DNA of 64,000 bases from WHSW01 sp963821025 (lineage in GTDB: Bacteria; Actinomycetota; Thermoleophilia; Solirubrobacterales; 70-9): contig CAWGCG010000004.1 of assembly GCA_963821025.1 (NCBI GenBank), positions 310,001 to 374,000 of the forward strand, given 5' to 3'. Below the pieces are notes generated by a model that was not told where the DNA came from, made no database searches, and saw nothing but the letters and a program-made list of their open reading frames with translations. Below are positions 1 to 8,878 of the stretch, one piece after another. Position 1 is the stretch's first letter, and every line of letters starts with the position of its first letter. The translations under genes and the position numbers were made by a program.

Positions 1-1380
1 GCGGTCGAGCTGACTCGACACGGTCCGGTCCCAGAACGTCGCCAGCCCCGGATCGATCGCGGGATGGGCGAGCATCAGGGCGAGAACGAATACGAACGCC
101 GCCAGGGCGAGGGCGACCGGGCGCAGGCGCCGCAGGCGCGGTCGCCCGAGACGCTCGAGCAGGCCGCGCTCGCCGGCCGCGTAGAGCGGCGCCAACACCA
201 AGGGCGCGAACTTGACCGCGACACCGAGGCCGAGCAGAGCGCCGCGCACGAGCGGCTTCGCGAACCAAACCAGGCTCCAGACGGACAACGCCGCCACCAA
301 CGAATCGTTGGAGTTGGATTGCAGGGCGAAGGCGGTATAGGGATAGGCGACCCAGGCGAAGGCGAGGACGATCCCGAGGTCGCGGCCGGCCCGGCCGCGA
401 CGCAGCCGGCGGCCGTAGACGAACAGGCCGGCGACGGTCGCCAGGTCGAAGGCGATCGCGGCGGCGTGGGAGGCCGCCAGCTCGTCCCACTCGCCATCCC
501 AAGGCAGCGCCAGCTCGAAGGGGACGTAGGCGTAATAGTTGGCGGGGCCGTAGGTGTCCCCGAACGGGTTGTCGGAGGGGAACGCTCCGGCGCCATAGAG
601 CGGCTCACCGTGGGCGATCCGGTCGGCGCCGACGGTGCCCGCGTAGCCGACGTCGATGACCCCCGAGTCGGCGACGTTGATCGTCAGCCGAAAAGCGATC
701 AGGGCGATCGCCGCGAGTCCGAGCCAGGTCGCCGGCAGGGTCGGGCGCAGGGCCGATCCGCCGCGCCAGCCGAGCCACAGCAGGCGCGCCAGCAGGTAGA
801 CGAGCACCGGGTAGACGAGCGGGACCGAGACGCCGATCTGACCACGGTTGAAGAACAGGTGCGAGACGCCGAAGGCCAGCAACGCGACCAGGTCGAGGTG
901 GGCCAGCCGCAACGGGCGGCGCCAGTCGACCAAGCCGGCGAGGAAGATCGCGCTCAGGCCGATCCAGACCCAGGGCGAGTTGAGCACGTGGCCGAACTGG
1001 CCCTCGTACCCGCGCGCCATCGGCCAGGCGACCTGATCACCGGTCCAGGATTCGCGCACGCTGCCGGCGGTGCCGTCGACGATCACCTGGACGACCTCGA
1101 TCCCGTCGCGCTTGAAGCCGACCTGCCAGGCGCCGCCATCCTTGACCTCGATCGCCGTCTGCAGCCTTGAGCCGGACTCTGCCGCCGCGACCACGTTCGG
1201 ATCCTCGGAGGCGATCCGGAACGCTCGCTGAGCCGAGACCGAGTAGGCGGGGGGCGCCTTGGGGAAATAGCTCGGCGGGCTCGGCGCCGGGTCGGCGGCG
1301 AGCGCAGCCGTGGGCGCAGATGCGAGCGAAACGGTGACCGCGAGCGCGGTGGCTAGCCGGAGCGCTCGTCGAAGGTCCAC
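1..1380 (-). CDS. Polytopic membrane glycosyltransferase (GT-C, GT87/DUF2029-like), 3' end cut by window
   Basis: The reading frame is open from a GTG at 1378-1380 to the left edge, giving 460 visible residues with no stop. The start MDLRRALRLATA leads into a hydrophobic segment ending SLASA, which looks like a signal or anchor segment. A soluble stretch of about 70 residues follows, then many hydrophobic helices separated by Arg-rich loops. This architecture fits polyprenyl-phosphate-sugar-dependent GT-C enzymes of the GT87/DUF2029 type, working on the outer face of the membrane. The start overlaps the end of gtrA by 28 bp, so the two are translationally coupled, and GtrA proteins are thought to move the lipid-linked sugar donor. 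Substrate unknown; the family call is from topology and composition, not a search. Confidence 0.7.
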   Translation of the reverse strand, partial: MDLRRALRLATALAVTVSLASAPTAALAADPAPSPPSYFPKAPPAYSVSAQRAFRIASEDPNVVAAAESGSRLQTAIEVKDGGAWQVGFKRDGIEVVQVIVDGTAGSVRESWTGDQVAWPMARGYEGQFGHVLNSPWVWIGLSAIFLAGLVDWRRPLRLAHLDLVALLAFGVSHLFFNRGQIGVSVPLVYPVLVYLLARLLWLGWRGGSALRPTLPATWLGLAAIALIAFRLTINVADSGVIDVGYAGTVGADRIAHGEPLYGAGAFPSDNPFGDTYGPANYYAYVPFELALPWDGEWDELAASHAAAIAFDLATVAGLFVYGRRLRRGRAGRDLGIVLAFAWVAYPYTAFALQSNSNDSLVAALSVWSLVWFAKPLVRGALLGLGVAVKFAPLVLAPLYAAGERGLLERLGRPRLRRLRPVALALAAFVFVLALMLAHPAIDPGLATFWDRTVSSQLDR

Positions 1381-1820
1381 AGCTTGTTGCCGATGAAGTT
1401 CACCGGCATGGTCAGCGCCACGGCGAGCGCCTGGGCCGGCAGCTCGGGAAGGTCGGCGCTGGAGACCAAGAGCTCGAGCAGGGCCAGGTTGATCGCCAGG
1501 CCGGCGATGCTGACCGCGAGAAAGCGGGCCGCCTGGAAGCCGGCGTGGCCGTCGCCGGCGGCGAAGGTCCAGTGGCGATTCCAAGCGAAGTTGTTGGAGA
1601 CCGCCACGCAGAAGGCACCGACAGCGGCCGCCAGGTGGTGAAGCCCGATCAGCTCAGTCAGCGCCGCGAACACGAGCAGGTTGACGAAGTAGCCCGAGCC
1701 GCCGACGAGCCCGAACCTGACCAGCTGCATCCAGTTGGCGGGCTTGCGTGCGCCGAGGTGGATCCGGCGGACCAGGCGCGATGTCCGCCCCGGCGAGGCG
1801 GTCTGCTCGATCGTGGTCAT
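1353..1820 (-). CDS. GtrA family membrane protein
   Basis: 155 residues with four hydrophobic helices and the two GtrA signatures: NFAWNRHWTF after helix 2 and NFIGNKLWTF at the C-terminus. GtrA-like proteins are small four-helix membrane proteins implicated in flipping undecaprenyl-phosphate-linked sugars. The ATG at 1820 was chosen because residues upstream in the same frame are low-complexity shadow sequence from the neighbouring gene. It lies 7 bp downstream of the phosphatase-like gene and overlaps the GT-C gene, so donor translocation for that enzyme is the likely role (inference). Confidence 0.85.
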   Translation of the reverse strand: MTTIEQTASPGRTSRLVRRIHLGARKPANWMQLVRFGLVGGSGYFVNLLVFAALTELIGLHHLAAAVGAFCVAVSNNFAWNRHWTFAAGDGHAGFQAARFLAVSIAGLAINLALLELLVSSADLPELPAQALAVALTMPVNFIGNKLWTFDERSG

Positions 1821-1827
1821 CTGGCCA

Positions 1828-3345
1828 CTAACCCCCGACCGCCGAGCCGGTTGCACCCGCGGCCAAGCTGAGCGATTCGTCGTCGCCGATGCCGAAGTGC
1901 CGGTAGACGAGCCCGGCGACGTCGCGCAGCGCCCACTGGTCGCGAATCGATTCGCTGCCCGGCTCGAGCCCGCAGAGGACCAGCGGGCCGAGCGAGTCGC
2001 CGGCGGCGAGGGCACCGTGACTGCCGCCGGGGCAATGCGTGACCCCGCCCCAATCGACGAGCTCATAGCCCTCGGACGCGGAGATCAGGATGTCGCCCGC
2101 GTGGGGCGCCCCCAGTGCCGCCCAGAGGCGAGAGAGCGCATCCGGATAGGCGGCGGAGTCGAAGCGCTCGTCATCGACGGTCGCTCGCAGCGCCCCGAGA
2201 TCGCCATCGACGTCCCATGGCCGCCCCCGTCGATCGATCACGGCGGCCCCGGGGCGAAAGCGCAGACGCTCCCCGTTTCGCTCGACCACCGCCTCGCCGC
2301 CCTCGAGCCAGGCGAACAGATCGACGCCATCGGTCCGGGCCAGCTGCTCGCGAACGCCGGCGCCGACGCGCTCGGCGCGCCGGCCCTCGGCGAGCACATA
2401 GACCGCGCCCGCGCGGGCGATCGGGCTGACCGCCAGGTCGGCGTGGTCGGGCGAAGCGTTCGGCTCCAGCACCCGCCAGCTCTCGCCCAGCTGCTCGGCC
2501 AACGGGAGCGGCTGCTCGACCCGGGTCTGAGCGTGGTCGGCGAGCATGATCACCGCGTTTGTTTCGAGGAACCGGTCGAGTCCGCCGGCGGCATCGGCGA
2601 GCTCGGCGAAGGCCGCGTCGGCGCGGGCGATCGACTCGATCTGCGCATCAGGGCCGAACCTGTGCGAGTGGTAGTCGTTGTCGGGCAACGAGAACAGCAG
2701 GAAGTCGTAGAGGTCGGCCTCGACCAGTTCGCGCCCGACGCACGCCGAGTAGGAGTCGCGAGTGCCCGGCCGGGCCAGGGTCGGCGTGCAGTCGACCCTG
2801 CGGCTCGAGTAGAGCTCGCCGTAGAAGAGCTCGTTCGGACCCCAGGTGGCGTGGCGGAAGCTGGCGGCGAGCGCCACCCGGCGCAGCAGCCCCTCGAGCC
2901 CGAGCTCGTGGCGCGTGCGGCCGCGGTAGATCAAGAACGGTGTGCAGGCGCTGCGGATCGCGTGGTCGCCGAGGCGCTCGAAGATCGTCTCCACCTCGTA
3001 GGAGAGGTGGGACATGTTCATGTTGTAGACGATGTCGTAGAGCGTCCGAAAGAGCCCGAAGGCGCGCGTCGCCTCGAACGAGCTGCCGTACTCGATGTAG
3101 CGGCCCTCGGCGCGGTGATACCAGTTGCTGCCGCTGATCCAGTGCCGATCAGAGGCTGACCCGGTGACGATCTCCGAGTTGCAGACCGGGGTCACGGAGG
3201 GGAAGGCCGCGACGCAGTCGCCGATCAGCGTGCCGCGGTCGATCAGCGCGGCAAAGGTCGGGGCCGCACCGCCGCGCGCCGCCTCGACCAAGATGTCGGT
3301 GCGCAGCGAGTCGACGACGCAGAGAACGAGCTTGCGCTGCGTCAC
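1828..3345 (-). CDS. Alkaline phosphatase superfamily / type I phosphodiesterase-like hydrolase
   Basis: 505 residues. The N-terminus reads LVLCVVDSLRTD, the first metal-binding strand of the superfamily. FPSVTPVCNSEIVTG follows at about residue 50 and would carry the nucleophile Thr or Ser. LPDNDYHSHRFGPD and LADHAQTRVE supply Asp/His metal ligands, and a final THCPGGSHG adds another His. No signal peptide is visible. The GTG start overlaps the TGA of the DUF4126 gene (GTGA). The nucleotide pyrophosphatase/phosphodiesterase family hydrolyses phosphodiesters or transfers phospho-alcohols. Its place between a membrane protein and a GtrA/GT-C pair suggests a role in envelope glycolipid or polysaccharide metabolism, but the substrate cannot be read from the sequence. 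Confidence 0.8.
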   Translation of the reverse strand: MTQRKLVLCVVDSLRTDILVEAARGGAAPTFAALIDRGTLIGDCVAAFPSVTPVCNSEIVTGSASDRHWISGSNWYHRAEGRYIEYGSSFEATRAFGLFRTLYDIVYNMNMSHLSYEVETIFERLGDHAIRSACTPFLIYRGRTRHELGLEGLLRRVALAASFRHATWGPNELFYGELYSSRRVDCTPTLARPGTRDSYSACVGRELVEADLYDFLLFSLPDNDYHSHRFGPDAQIESIARADAAFAELADAAGGLDRFLETNAVIMLADHAQTRVEQPLPLAEQLGESWRVLEPNASPDHADLAVSPIARAGAVYVLAEGRRAERVGAGVREQLARTDGVDLFAWLEGGEAVVERNGERLRFRPGAAVIDRRGRPWDVDGDLGALRATVDDERFDSAAYPDALSRLWAALGAPHAGDILISASEGYELVDWGGVTHCPGGSHGALAAGDSLGPLVLCGLEPGSESIRDQWALRDVAGLVYRHFGIGDDESLSLAAGATGSAVGG

Positions 3346-3773
3346 CGCAGCGTCCTCAGCCCCTCGTACTTGCCCGCCGAGCGCCGGCGACGCCCTGCGT
3401 AAAGCCACAGGAGGCCGGCGAGTGCGAGCAATGAGATCGGCGGCAAGAGGACGGAGAGGCCGGCGAGGGCGAGCGCCGCGAGCGCGATCAACGCGGAGAT
3501 GAAGCCGCCGCCCTCGGCCCGGCGGGCGGCGCCTTGGGCGAAGTCGCTGACGACGAGGAAGGCGAACACCGCGAGCGCCGCGCCGATCGGCCACCCCGGC
3601 CAGGCGGGGTGATCCTCGGCCTCCAGCGAGGCGCCGAGGAGGAAGGCACCGCCGATCGCGGCGAGCACGGCGAGCGCGGTCGAGAAGCTGCCGCGCCGCC
3701 CGGGGGCGCCGGCGAGCGCGCCGGCCGCGAGCGCGAGGCCGACCCCCTGACAGCCTGCGAGTAAGAGGTCCAT
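3342..3773 (-). CDS. Small membrane protein, DUF4126-like
   Basis: 143 residues, almost all Gly/Ala/Leu-rich hydrophobic segments (about four or five helices) with a soluble C-terminal tail rich in Arg/Lys. The start MDLLLAGCQGVGLALAAGALAGAPGRR and overall length resemble the DUF4126 family, which has no known function. First gene of the minus-strand operon. Its stop overlaps the start of the phosphatase-like gene by four bases, so coupled expression is likely. Confidence 0.65.
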   Translation of the reverse strand: MDLLLAGCQGVGLALAAGALAGAPGRRGSFSTALAVLAAIGGAFLLGASLEAEDHPAWPGWPIGAALAVFAFLVVSDFAQGAARRAEGGGFISALIALAALALAGLSVLLPPISLLALAGLLWLYAGRRRRSAGKYEGLRTLR

Positions 3774-3842
3774 CGGGCGCTGAGGCTAGAGGATCGCCTC
3801 CCGCCACCGGCCCGCTCTCCGGCTGCTCTACGGTTCGCGGCG

Positions 3843-5285
3843 ATGGCCGCAGGGGTGGGACACGGACCGTGGGCCAACGGCCGCCCGGACGCTGCTCTGC
3901 GGCGGGCATACGCCGAGGCCTCGACCACCCCGTTCTGGCTCGACTCGGCCGGCCGGCCGGCCGCTGCGCCGCCGCTCGAGGAGGAGATCGAGGCCGACCT
4001 CGCGATCGTAGGCGGCGGACTGAGCGGGCTCTGGGGCGCGCTGCTCGCCAAGGAGGACGATCCGAGCCGCGAGGTCGTCCTGGTCGAGGGCGGCCGGATC
4101 GCCCATGCCGCCAGCGGGCGCAACGGCGGCTTCTTGACCTATTCGCTGACCCATGGGATCGGCAACGGCATCGCTCGCTTCCCCGACGAGATGCCGGCGC
4201 TTGAACGGCTCGGCCTGGAGAGCTTCGAGGCGATCGTGGCGGCGGTCGAGCGCCATCGAATCGATTGCGGGCTCGAGCTCAACGGCGGGCTCGACGTCGC
4301 GGTCGAGCCGCACGAGGTCGAATGGCTGGCCGAGGAAGCGCAGATGCTCCGCCGCTTCGGTCACGAGGTCGAGCTGTTGGATCGAGAGCAGGTGCGCAAG
4401 CGGGTCCACTCGCCGATCTTCGAGGCTGGGATCGTGATGCCGGGTGGCAACGCGATCGTCGACCCGGCGCGGCTTTGCTGGGGGCTGGCGCGTGCGGCCC
4501 GTGAGCTCGGCGTGCGGATCTTCGAGCAGACGCCGGTCCGGCGCCTGCGCCCAGCCGGGGCAGCGGTCGAGCTCGGTTGCCCGGCGGGGCGGATCCGGGC
4601 GGGCCGAGCCCTGCTGGCGACCAGCGCCTACCAGGGACTGGTGGCGCCGATCCGCCGCCGGGTGGTCCCCGTCTACGACTACGTCCTGGTAACCGAGCCC
4701 CTCTCCGCGGCGCAGCTCGAGGCGATCGGCTGGCGCGGGCGCGAGGGCATCGGTGACTCGGCGAACCAATTCCACTACTACCGCCTGACCGCCGACAACC
4801 GGATCCTCTGGGGCGGCTACGACGCCGTCTACAACTACGGCGGCCGGGTCGCCGAGCGCCGCTCGCAGCGCGAGGAGAGCTTCGCCATGCTCGCCGCCCA
4901 CCTGCTGACCGCGTTTCCGCAGCTCGAGGGGATTCGCTTCAGCCACCGCTGGGGGGGCGCGATCGACACCTGCAGCCGCTTCTTCGCCTTCTACGGGACG
5001 GCGATGTCGGGGCGGGTCTCCTACGCGGTCGGGCACACCGGCCTCGGCGTCGGGGCCAGCCGCTTCGGCGCCCGGATCGCGCTCGACCTGCTCGACGGGC
5101 GCGAGACCGAGGCCACCAGCCTGCGAGCGATTCGCTCGAAACCGATCCCGTTCCCGCCCGAGCCCCTGCGCTGGGCGGCGATCGAGCTCACCCGAAACCG
5201 GCTCGCCGCGGCCGACAATCGCGCCGGGCGGCGCGGCATCTGGCTGCAAGCCCTCGACCGTGTGGGCCTGGGCTTCGACAGCTGA
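3843..5285 (+). CDS. FAD-dependent amine/amino-acid oxidoreductase (DAO family)
   Basis: 480 residues. The dinucleotide-binding motif VGGGLSG lies at residues 56-62, followed by the acidic strand end VVLVEGGRIAHAASGRNGGF, typical of DAO enzymes and close to gamma-glutamylputrescine oxidases. The C-terminal half carries HRWGGAIDTCSRF and the FAD-closing GHTGLGVGASRFGA. Such enzymes oxidise amines or N-substituted amino acids using FAD and O2. About 45 residues precede the FAD motif, as in the PuuB-like subgroup. The ATG at 3843 is preceded by a short 69-bp divergent promoter region shared with the DUF4126 operon. Substrate not predictable. Confidence 0.85.
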   Translation: MAAGVGHGPWANGRPDAALRRAYAEASTTPFWLDSAGRPAAAPPLEEEIEADLAIVGGGLSGLWGALLAKEDDPSREVVLVEGGRIAHAASGRNGGFLTYSLTHGIGNGIARFPDEMPALERLGLESFEAIVAAVERHRIDCGLELNGGLDVAVEPHEVEWLAEEAQMLRRFGHEVELLDREQVRKRVHSPIFEAGIVMPGGNAIVDPARLCWGLARAARELGVRIFEQTPVRRLRPAGAAVELGCPAGRIRAGRALLATSAYQGLVAPIRRRVVPVYDYVLVTEPLSAAQLEAIGWRGREGIGDSANQFHYYRLTADNRILWGGYDAVYNYGGRVAERRSQREESFAMLAAHLLTAFPQLEGIRFSHRWGGAIDTCSRFFAFYGTAMSGRVSYAVGHTGLGVGASRFGARIALDLLDGRETEATSLRAIRSKPIPFPPEPLRWAAIELTRNRLAAADNRAGRRGIWLQALDRVGLGFDS

Positions 5286-5309
5286 CGGCTGACGCGAAAC
5301 CGTCGTCAG
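5281..5309 (+). repeat. Tandem heptamer pair and hairpin at a stop codon
   Basis: Two copies of GCTGACG (5281-5287, 5288-5294) overlap the TGA stop of the FAD oxidoreductase. They are followed by CGTCGTCAG (5301-5309), which can pair with CTGACG. A weak terminator is possible, but no T-run follows. It resembles in layout, though not in sequence, the larger heptamer hairpins after gyrB and pbpA. Confidence 0.35.
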
Positions 5310-5352
5310 TGGCCCCCCTCCGGCGCTCGCTCCGCTAGATTCGCGAGCCCTG

Positions 5353-5967
5353 ATGGAGCGAGTGATCAACGAAGCGATGCGCGCCTACTACGAGCAGCGA
5401 GCCCAGGAGTACGACGACTGGTGGCTGGCCGAGGGCCGCTTCGCCGAGCGCCTGCGCCCCGGCTGGCACCAGGAGGTGGCGGCGATCACGGGCGCTGTCG
5501 CCGCCCTTGCGCCGGCGCGCACCCTCGACATCGCCTGCGGGACCGCCTTCTTGAGCGAGCATCTGCGGGGCGAGTTGACCGCGATCGATCAGAGCCCGGC
5601 GATGGTCCGGATCGCGGCGGACCGACTCCCACACGCACAGGTGCTGATGGCCGAGGCAGTGCCGCTGCCGTTCGCCGACGGCGAGTTCGAGCGCGTCTTC
5701 GCCGCTCACTTCTACGGTCATCTCGAGGGGCCCGAACGCGATGCGTTTCTCGCCGAGGCGAGGCGGGTCGGCGGCGAGCTCGTCGTGGTCGACTCGGGCC
5801 TGCACGCCGGCGTCGACCCGGAGGTGATCCAGGAGCGGACCCTCGAGGACGGCTCCACTCACCACGTCTACAAGCGCTTTTTCACCGGCGAAGGGCTCGC
5901 CGACGAACTCGGTGGCGGCGAGATCCTCCACGTCGGTGACTGGTTCGTCGCCGTGCGCTCTCCCTGA
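5353..5967 (+). CDS. Class I SAM-dependent methyltransferase
   Basis: 204 residues with Rossmann motif I as TLDIACGTAFLSEHL (about residue 55), acidic post-I AIDQSPAMV, and motif II region VPLPFADGEFERVFAAHFYGHL. This fits a Methyltransf_11/25-type small-molecule methyltransferase. The N-terminal AYYEQRAQEYDDWW is the usual cap helix of this group. It is 67 bp downstream of the FAD oxidoreductase on the same strand and may be cotranscribed. The acceptor is unknown. Confidence 0.8.
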   Translation: MERVINEAMRAYYEQRAQEYDDWWLAEGRFAERLRPGWHQEVAAITGAVAALAPARTLDIACGTAFLSEHLRGELTAIDQSPAMVRIAADRLPHAQVLMAEAVPLPFADGEFERVFAAHFYGHLEGPERDAFLAEARRVGGELVVVDSGLHAGVDPEVIQERTLEDGSTHHVYKRFFTGEGLADELGGGEILHVGDWFVAVRSP

Positions 5968-5977
5968 AGCCGCAGAT

Positions 5978-6751
5978 CTAGGCGGGCTTGCGAATCAAGG
6001 CGATCGCGTCGCTGCGGTGAGTGCCGCCGATGATCAACACGGGCGCGCCGCGTGGCTCGGCGAAGTCGAGCACCGCGGTACTCCAGACGTCGTCGACGAC
6101 CGCCACCGCGCCCGCTGTGAGGTGCGGCCAAATCGACTCCAAGTCCTCACGCTGGGACCCATAGGAGTGGTCCCCGTCATGAACGAACAGGTCGATTGGC
6201 GCCACCGCGCGAGCCAGCGGCGCGAGCTTTTCGCGAGAAGGGCCGAGGGTGAGCTGCCAGCGCGAGCGCAGCTCGGGCGCGATCGCAGCGCCGATGAATG
6301 TCCGCGCATCCTGTTCGAGCGGGGGTAGATCGATCGAGTAGAGCCGCCCGTCGGGACTCCCGGCCTCGAGGGCTCGCAGGATCGCGGCGGAGCTGTAGCC
6401 ACGGGCAACGCCGACCTCGACCACCGTACGCGCGGCGCTCAGCCGGGTGAGCGCAGCGAGCGGGCGAATCAACGACTCGCGCGGCCACCAGGGAGGCGGA
6501 TCTCCGTCGAGCGGGCGCGGGAGCCGGACGCAGGCGAGCGCTCGCTCGCATTCAGCAGGCGCAGCGCCCGTGACCGCGGCGAGCGCGTGCGTGGGGTCGA
6601 GCATCAGGTGGTCGCGGCCGGCGAGCGCGAACCCGCGCCCGTCGCCGCTCGAGATCGCGGCGCGCCGGCTGCGCCAGTAGGCCAGCCCCCAACGCGGGTT
6701 GGAGAGATACCGCATCCCCCTCCGCAGCCTCTCGGGCAGGGTGGGGCTCAA
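5978..6751 (-). CDS. Class I SAM-dependent methyltransferase (Methyltransf_24-like)
   Basis: 257 residues. Motif I is VVEVGVARGYSSAAIL (near residue 113), the acidic strand-2 end is YSIDLPP, and IDLFVHDGDHSYGSQREDLE matches the metal/SAM region of the Methyltransf_24 and cephalosporin-hydroxylase-like group. An N-terminal extension of about 90 residues precedes the fold. The ATG overlaps the stop of the response regulator (ATGA), so it is the last gene of the PspC two-component operon. Whether it modifies a small molecule linked to that stress response is unknown. Confidence 0.75.
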   Translation of the reverse strand: MSPTLPERLRRGMRYLSNPRWGLAYWRSRRAAISSGDGRGFALAGRDHLMLDPTHALAAVTGAAPAECERALACVRLPRPLDGDPPPWWPRESLIRPLAALTRLSAARTVVEVGVARGYSSAAILRALEAGSPDGRLYSIDLPPLEQDARTFIGAAIAPELRSRWQLTLGPSREKLAPLARAVAPIDLFVHDGDHSYGSQREDLESIWPHLTAGAVAVVDDVWSTAVLDFAEPRGAPVLIIGGTHRSDAIALIRKPA

Positions 6752-7404
6752 TCGACCAGCCGGCGCTCGACCGCCCAGCGGCTGAGCTCGTGGCGGTTCG
6801 AGAGCTGCAGCTTGCGCAACACCGTGCTCACATGCGTCTCCACCGTCTTCGGGGAGATCGAGAGCTCGAGGCCGACCTCCTTGTACAGATAGCCGCGGGC
6901 GATCAGCCGCAGGACCTCGCGCTCGCGCATCGTCAGCTGATCGAGCTCGGGGTCGACCTCGGCCTCCGGGATCTGTCCGGCGAAGGCGTCGAGGACGAAC
7001 CCGGCGAGGCGAGGCGAGAACACCGCGTCGCCGGCTCGCACGCGGCGCACCGCCTCAGCGAGGTCGGGGCCGGAGATCGTCTTGGTCACGTAGCCACGTG
7101 CTCCGGCGCGGATCACCGCGATCACGTCCTCGGCAGCGTCGGAGACGGAGAGGGCGAGAAACCGCACCGCCGGGTTGTCGGAGGCGACCCGGCGGATCAC
7201 CTCGACGCCTCCTCCCCCGGGCATGTGGACGTCGAGCAGGACCACGTCGGGGCGCTCGCGGCCGATCGCCCGGACCGCCTCCTCGACGCTGCCTGCATCG
7301 GCGCGAACATCGACCAGCTGCTCGAGCTCGGCGCGAACGCCCGAACGAAAGATCTCGTGATCGTCGACGATGATCACGCTCACCTGGCCGGCCGCGTCGC
7401 TCAT
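6748..7404 (-). CDS. NarL/LuxR-family response regulator
   Basis: 218 residues. The receiver domain has the acidic pair D14-D15, phosphoacceptor D58 in VVLLDVHMPG, and a conserved Lys in GYVTKTI. The C-terminal GerE-type helix-turn-helix starts LTMREREVLRLIARG and ends with the recognition helix SPKTVETHVSTVLRKL. It overlaps the preceding kinase gene by four bases, so it is the cognate regulator. LiaR and similar actinobacterial regulators control envelope-stress genes, and the PspC and LiaF-like partners here suggest the same (inference). Confidence 0.92.
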   Translation of the reverse strand: MSDAAGQVSVIIVDDHEIFRSGVRAELEQLVDVRADAGSVEEAVRAIGRERPDVVLLDVHMPGGGGVEVIRRVASDNPAVRFLALSVSDAAEDVIAVIRAGARGYVTKTISGPDLAEAVRRVRAGDAVFSPRLAGFVLDAFAGQIPEAEVDPELDQLTMREREVLRLIARGYLYKEVGLELSISPKTVETHVSTVLRKLQLSNRHELSRWAVERRLVD

Positions 7405-8651
7405 ACAGGCTCCATCTCGATCGTCAGCTCCACCTCGGTGCCCCGGCCGGGCGCCGACCGTACGGTCGCCCGCCCGCCGTTGCGCTCCATCCTGCCGATG
7501 ATCGAGTCGCGGAGGCCGCGCCGGTCCTCGGGGACCGCGTCGGGGTCGAAGCCGGAACCGCGGTCGCGGACGAAGACCTGGGCGGTGTCGGCGTCCATCT
7601 CGGCGTAGACGGCGATCGTTCCGGCATCCCCGGCGAACTTGGCCGCGTTGGTGAGCGCCTCGCGGACGGCGGCGACCAGGGCGGCGCAGCGTTGATCGAG
7701 CTCACGGTCGCCAACCGCGACCACGTCGATCGCGACCCCGTGGGCGTCCTCGACCTCGGCCGCAGCCGCTTCGAGCGCCCCGGCGAGACTCCTTCCCGCC
7801 GCGCGCGCCGACCCGTCGGCGAGCCAGGACCGCAGCTCGCGCTCCTGGCGGCGGGCGAGGGTCGCGACCTCGCGCGGGTCACCGGCGCGCTTTTGCATCA
7901 GGGTCAGCGTCTGCAGTACCGAGTCGTGGAGGTGGGCTGCCATCTCGGCGCGCTCGGTCGAGCGGATGCGGGCGGCGCGCTCGGTGGCCAGGTTGCGCCC
8001 CAGCCGCCAGAGGAAGGGAGCCAGGATCAGGGCCAGCGCCATCACCCCGACCAGGGTTGCGAGGACGGCCTCGCGCGCGGACCCGAGCGCGTCGTTGGTG
8101 GACAGGAAGAGGAGCGCCGCGCCGACCACCAGGGCGATCCCGAAGCCGCCGCGGTAGAGGTCGGCTATCCCGCCGGGCGCCGGCATGGGGGCACCGGCCT
8201 CGGTCGCGGTGGGCTGCGCCGAGGCCGGGCTTGGGGGCGGCGACTCGGGAGACATCGCGCGCGACTGGCGCCAGAGCAGCGCCGCGCCGGCGGTCGCCAG
8301 GACGAGCGGCCAGACGAGCGCGTCGCTCCACCAGATCCCGAGCTCGCGACAGACCAGCAGGGCCGCGAGCGCCAACAGACCCGCGCCCGCGGCAACCCGC
8401 GACCCGCCGCGGGCGAGCCGGGGCGCTCGCCGCGGGCGAGCGCCCGTACGACCCAGCTCGGGGACCAGGATCCAGGCGAGCAGGTAGGCGCCGACCGCCA
8501 GCCCGGCAGTGGCGATGGCGGCGACCACGAACGCGACCCGGATCAGGATCGGGTCGACGCCCAGGCGTTGCCCGAGCCCCGCACAGACACCGGCGACGAC
8601 CCCGTTGCCGGGGTCGCGCCAGAGGCCGGCTCGGTTTTCGGTCGCGCTCAC
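7401..8651 (-). CDS. PspC-domain sensor histidine kinase
   Basis: 416 residues. A PspC domain (residues about 8-66, GNGVVAGVCAGLGQRLGVD) with its own helix is followed by three or four more membrane segments to about residue 215. The HisKA_3 dimerisation helix has the phosphoacceptor H242-D243 in HLHDSVLQTL. The ATPase domain has REALTNAAKFAG and a final GRGTEVELTI. This is the NarX/LiaS-type layout with a membrane sensor fused to PspC. Start and stop overlap the flanking genes by four bases on both sides. Its signal is probably membrane or cell-wall damage, by analogy with PspC and LiaS. Confidence 0.9.
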   Translation of the reverse strand: MSATENRAGLWRDPGNGVVAGVCAGLGQRLGVDPILIRVAFVVAAIATAGLAVGAYLLAWILVPELGRTGARPRRAPRLARGGSRVAAGAGLLALAALLVCRELGIWWSDALVWPLVLATAGAALLWRQSRAMSPESPPPSPASAQPTATEAGAPMPAPGGIADLYRGGFGIALVVGAALLFLSTNDALGSAREAVLATLVGVMALALILAPFLWRLGRNLATERAARIRSTERAEMAAHLHDSVLQTLTLMQKRAGDPREVATLARRQERELRSWLADGSARAAGRSLAGALEAAAAEVEDAHGVAIDVVAVGDRELDQRCAALVAAVREALTNAAKFAGDAGTIAVYAEMDADTAQVFVRDRGSGFDPDAVPEDRRGLRDSIIGRMERNGGRATVRSAPGRGTEVELTIEMEPV

Positions 8652-8878
8652 GGGTCGCTGTCTCGCAGGCCGCTGATCAACAACGCCGCGCCGAGCAGTG
8701 CCGCGACCAGAGCGCCGAGCCAGCCGAAGCCGAGCTCGATCGAGTCGCTTTGGTCCAACAACAGCAGGGCGCCGAGCACGATCACGCCGACCCCCGCGAC
8801 GAGCGACACTTCATCGCGGCCCTCAGCAGACGGTCGCACGGTCCTGCCTCCCGCTGCCAAAGTCGCCGTGACCGTCAT
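8648..8878 (-). CDS. Small two-helix membrane protein of the PspC operon
   Basis: 76 residues: a basic soluble N-terminus, then two hydrophobic helices (VSLVAGVGVIVLGALLLL and WLGALVAALLGAALLI) joined by a short acidic loop. It is held by ATGA overlaps both to the LiaF-like gene before it and to the kinase gene after it, which supports it being real despite its size. It could be an accessory sensor or a LiaI-like helper; nothing in the sequence decides this. Confidence 0.7.
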   Translation of the reverse strand: MTVTATLAAGGRTVRPSAEGRDEVSLVAGVGVIVLGALLLLDQSDSIELGFGWLGALVAALLGAALLISGLRDSDP

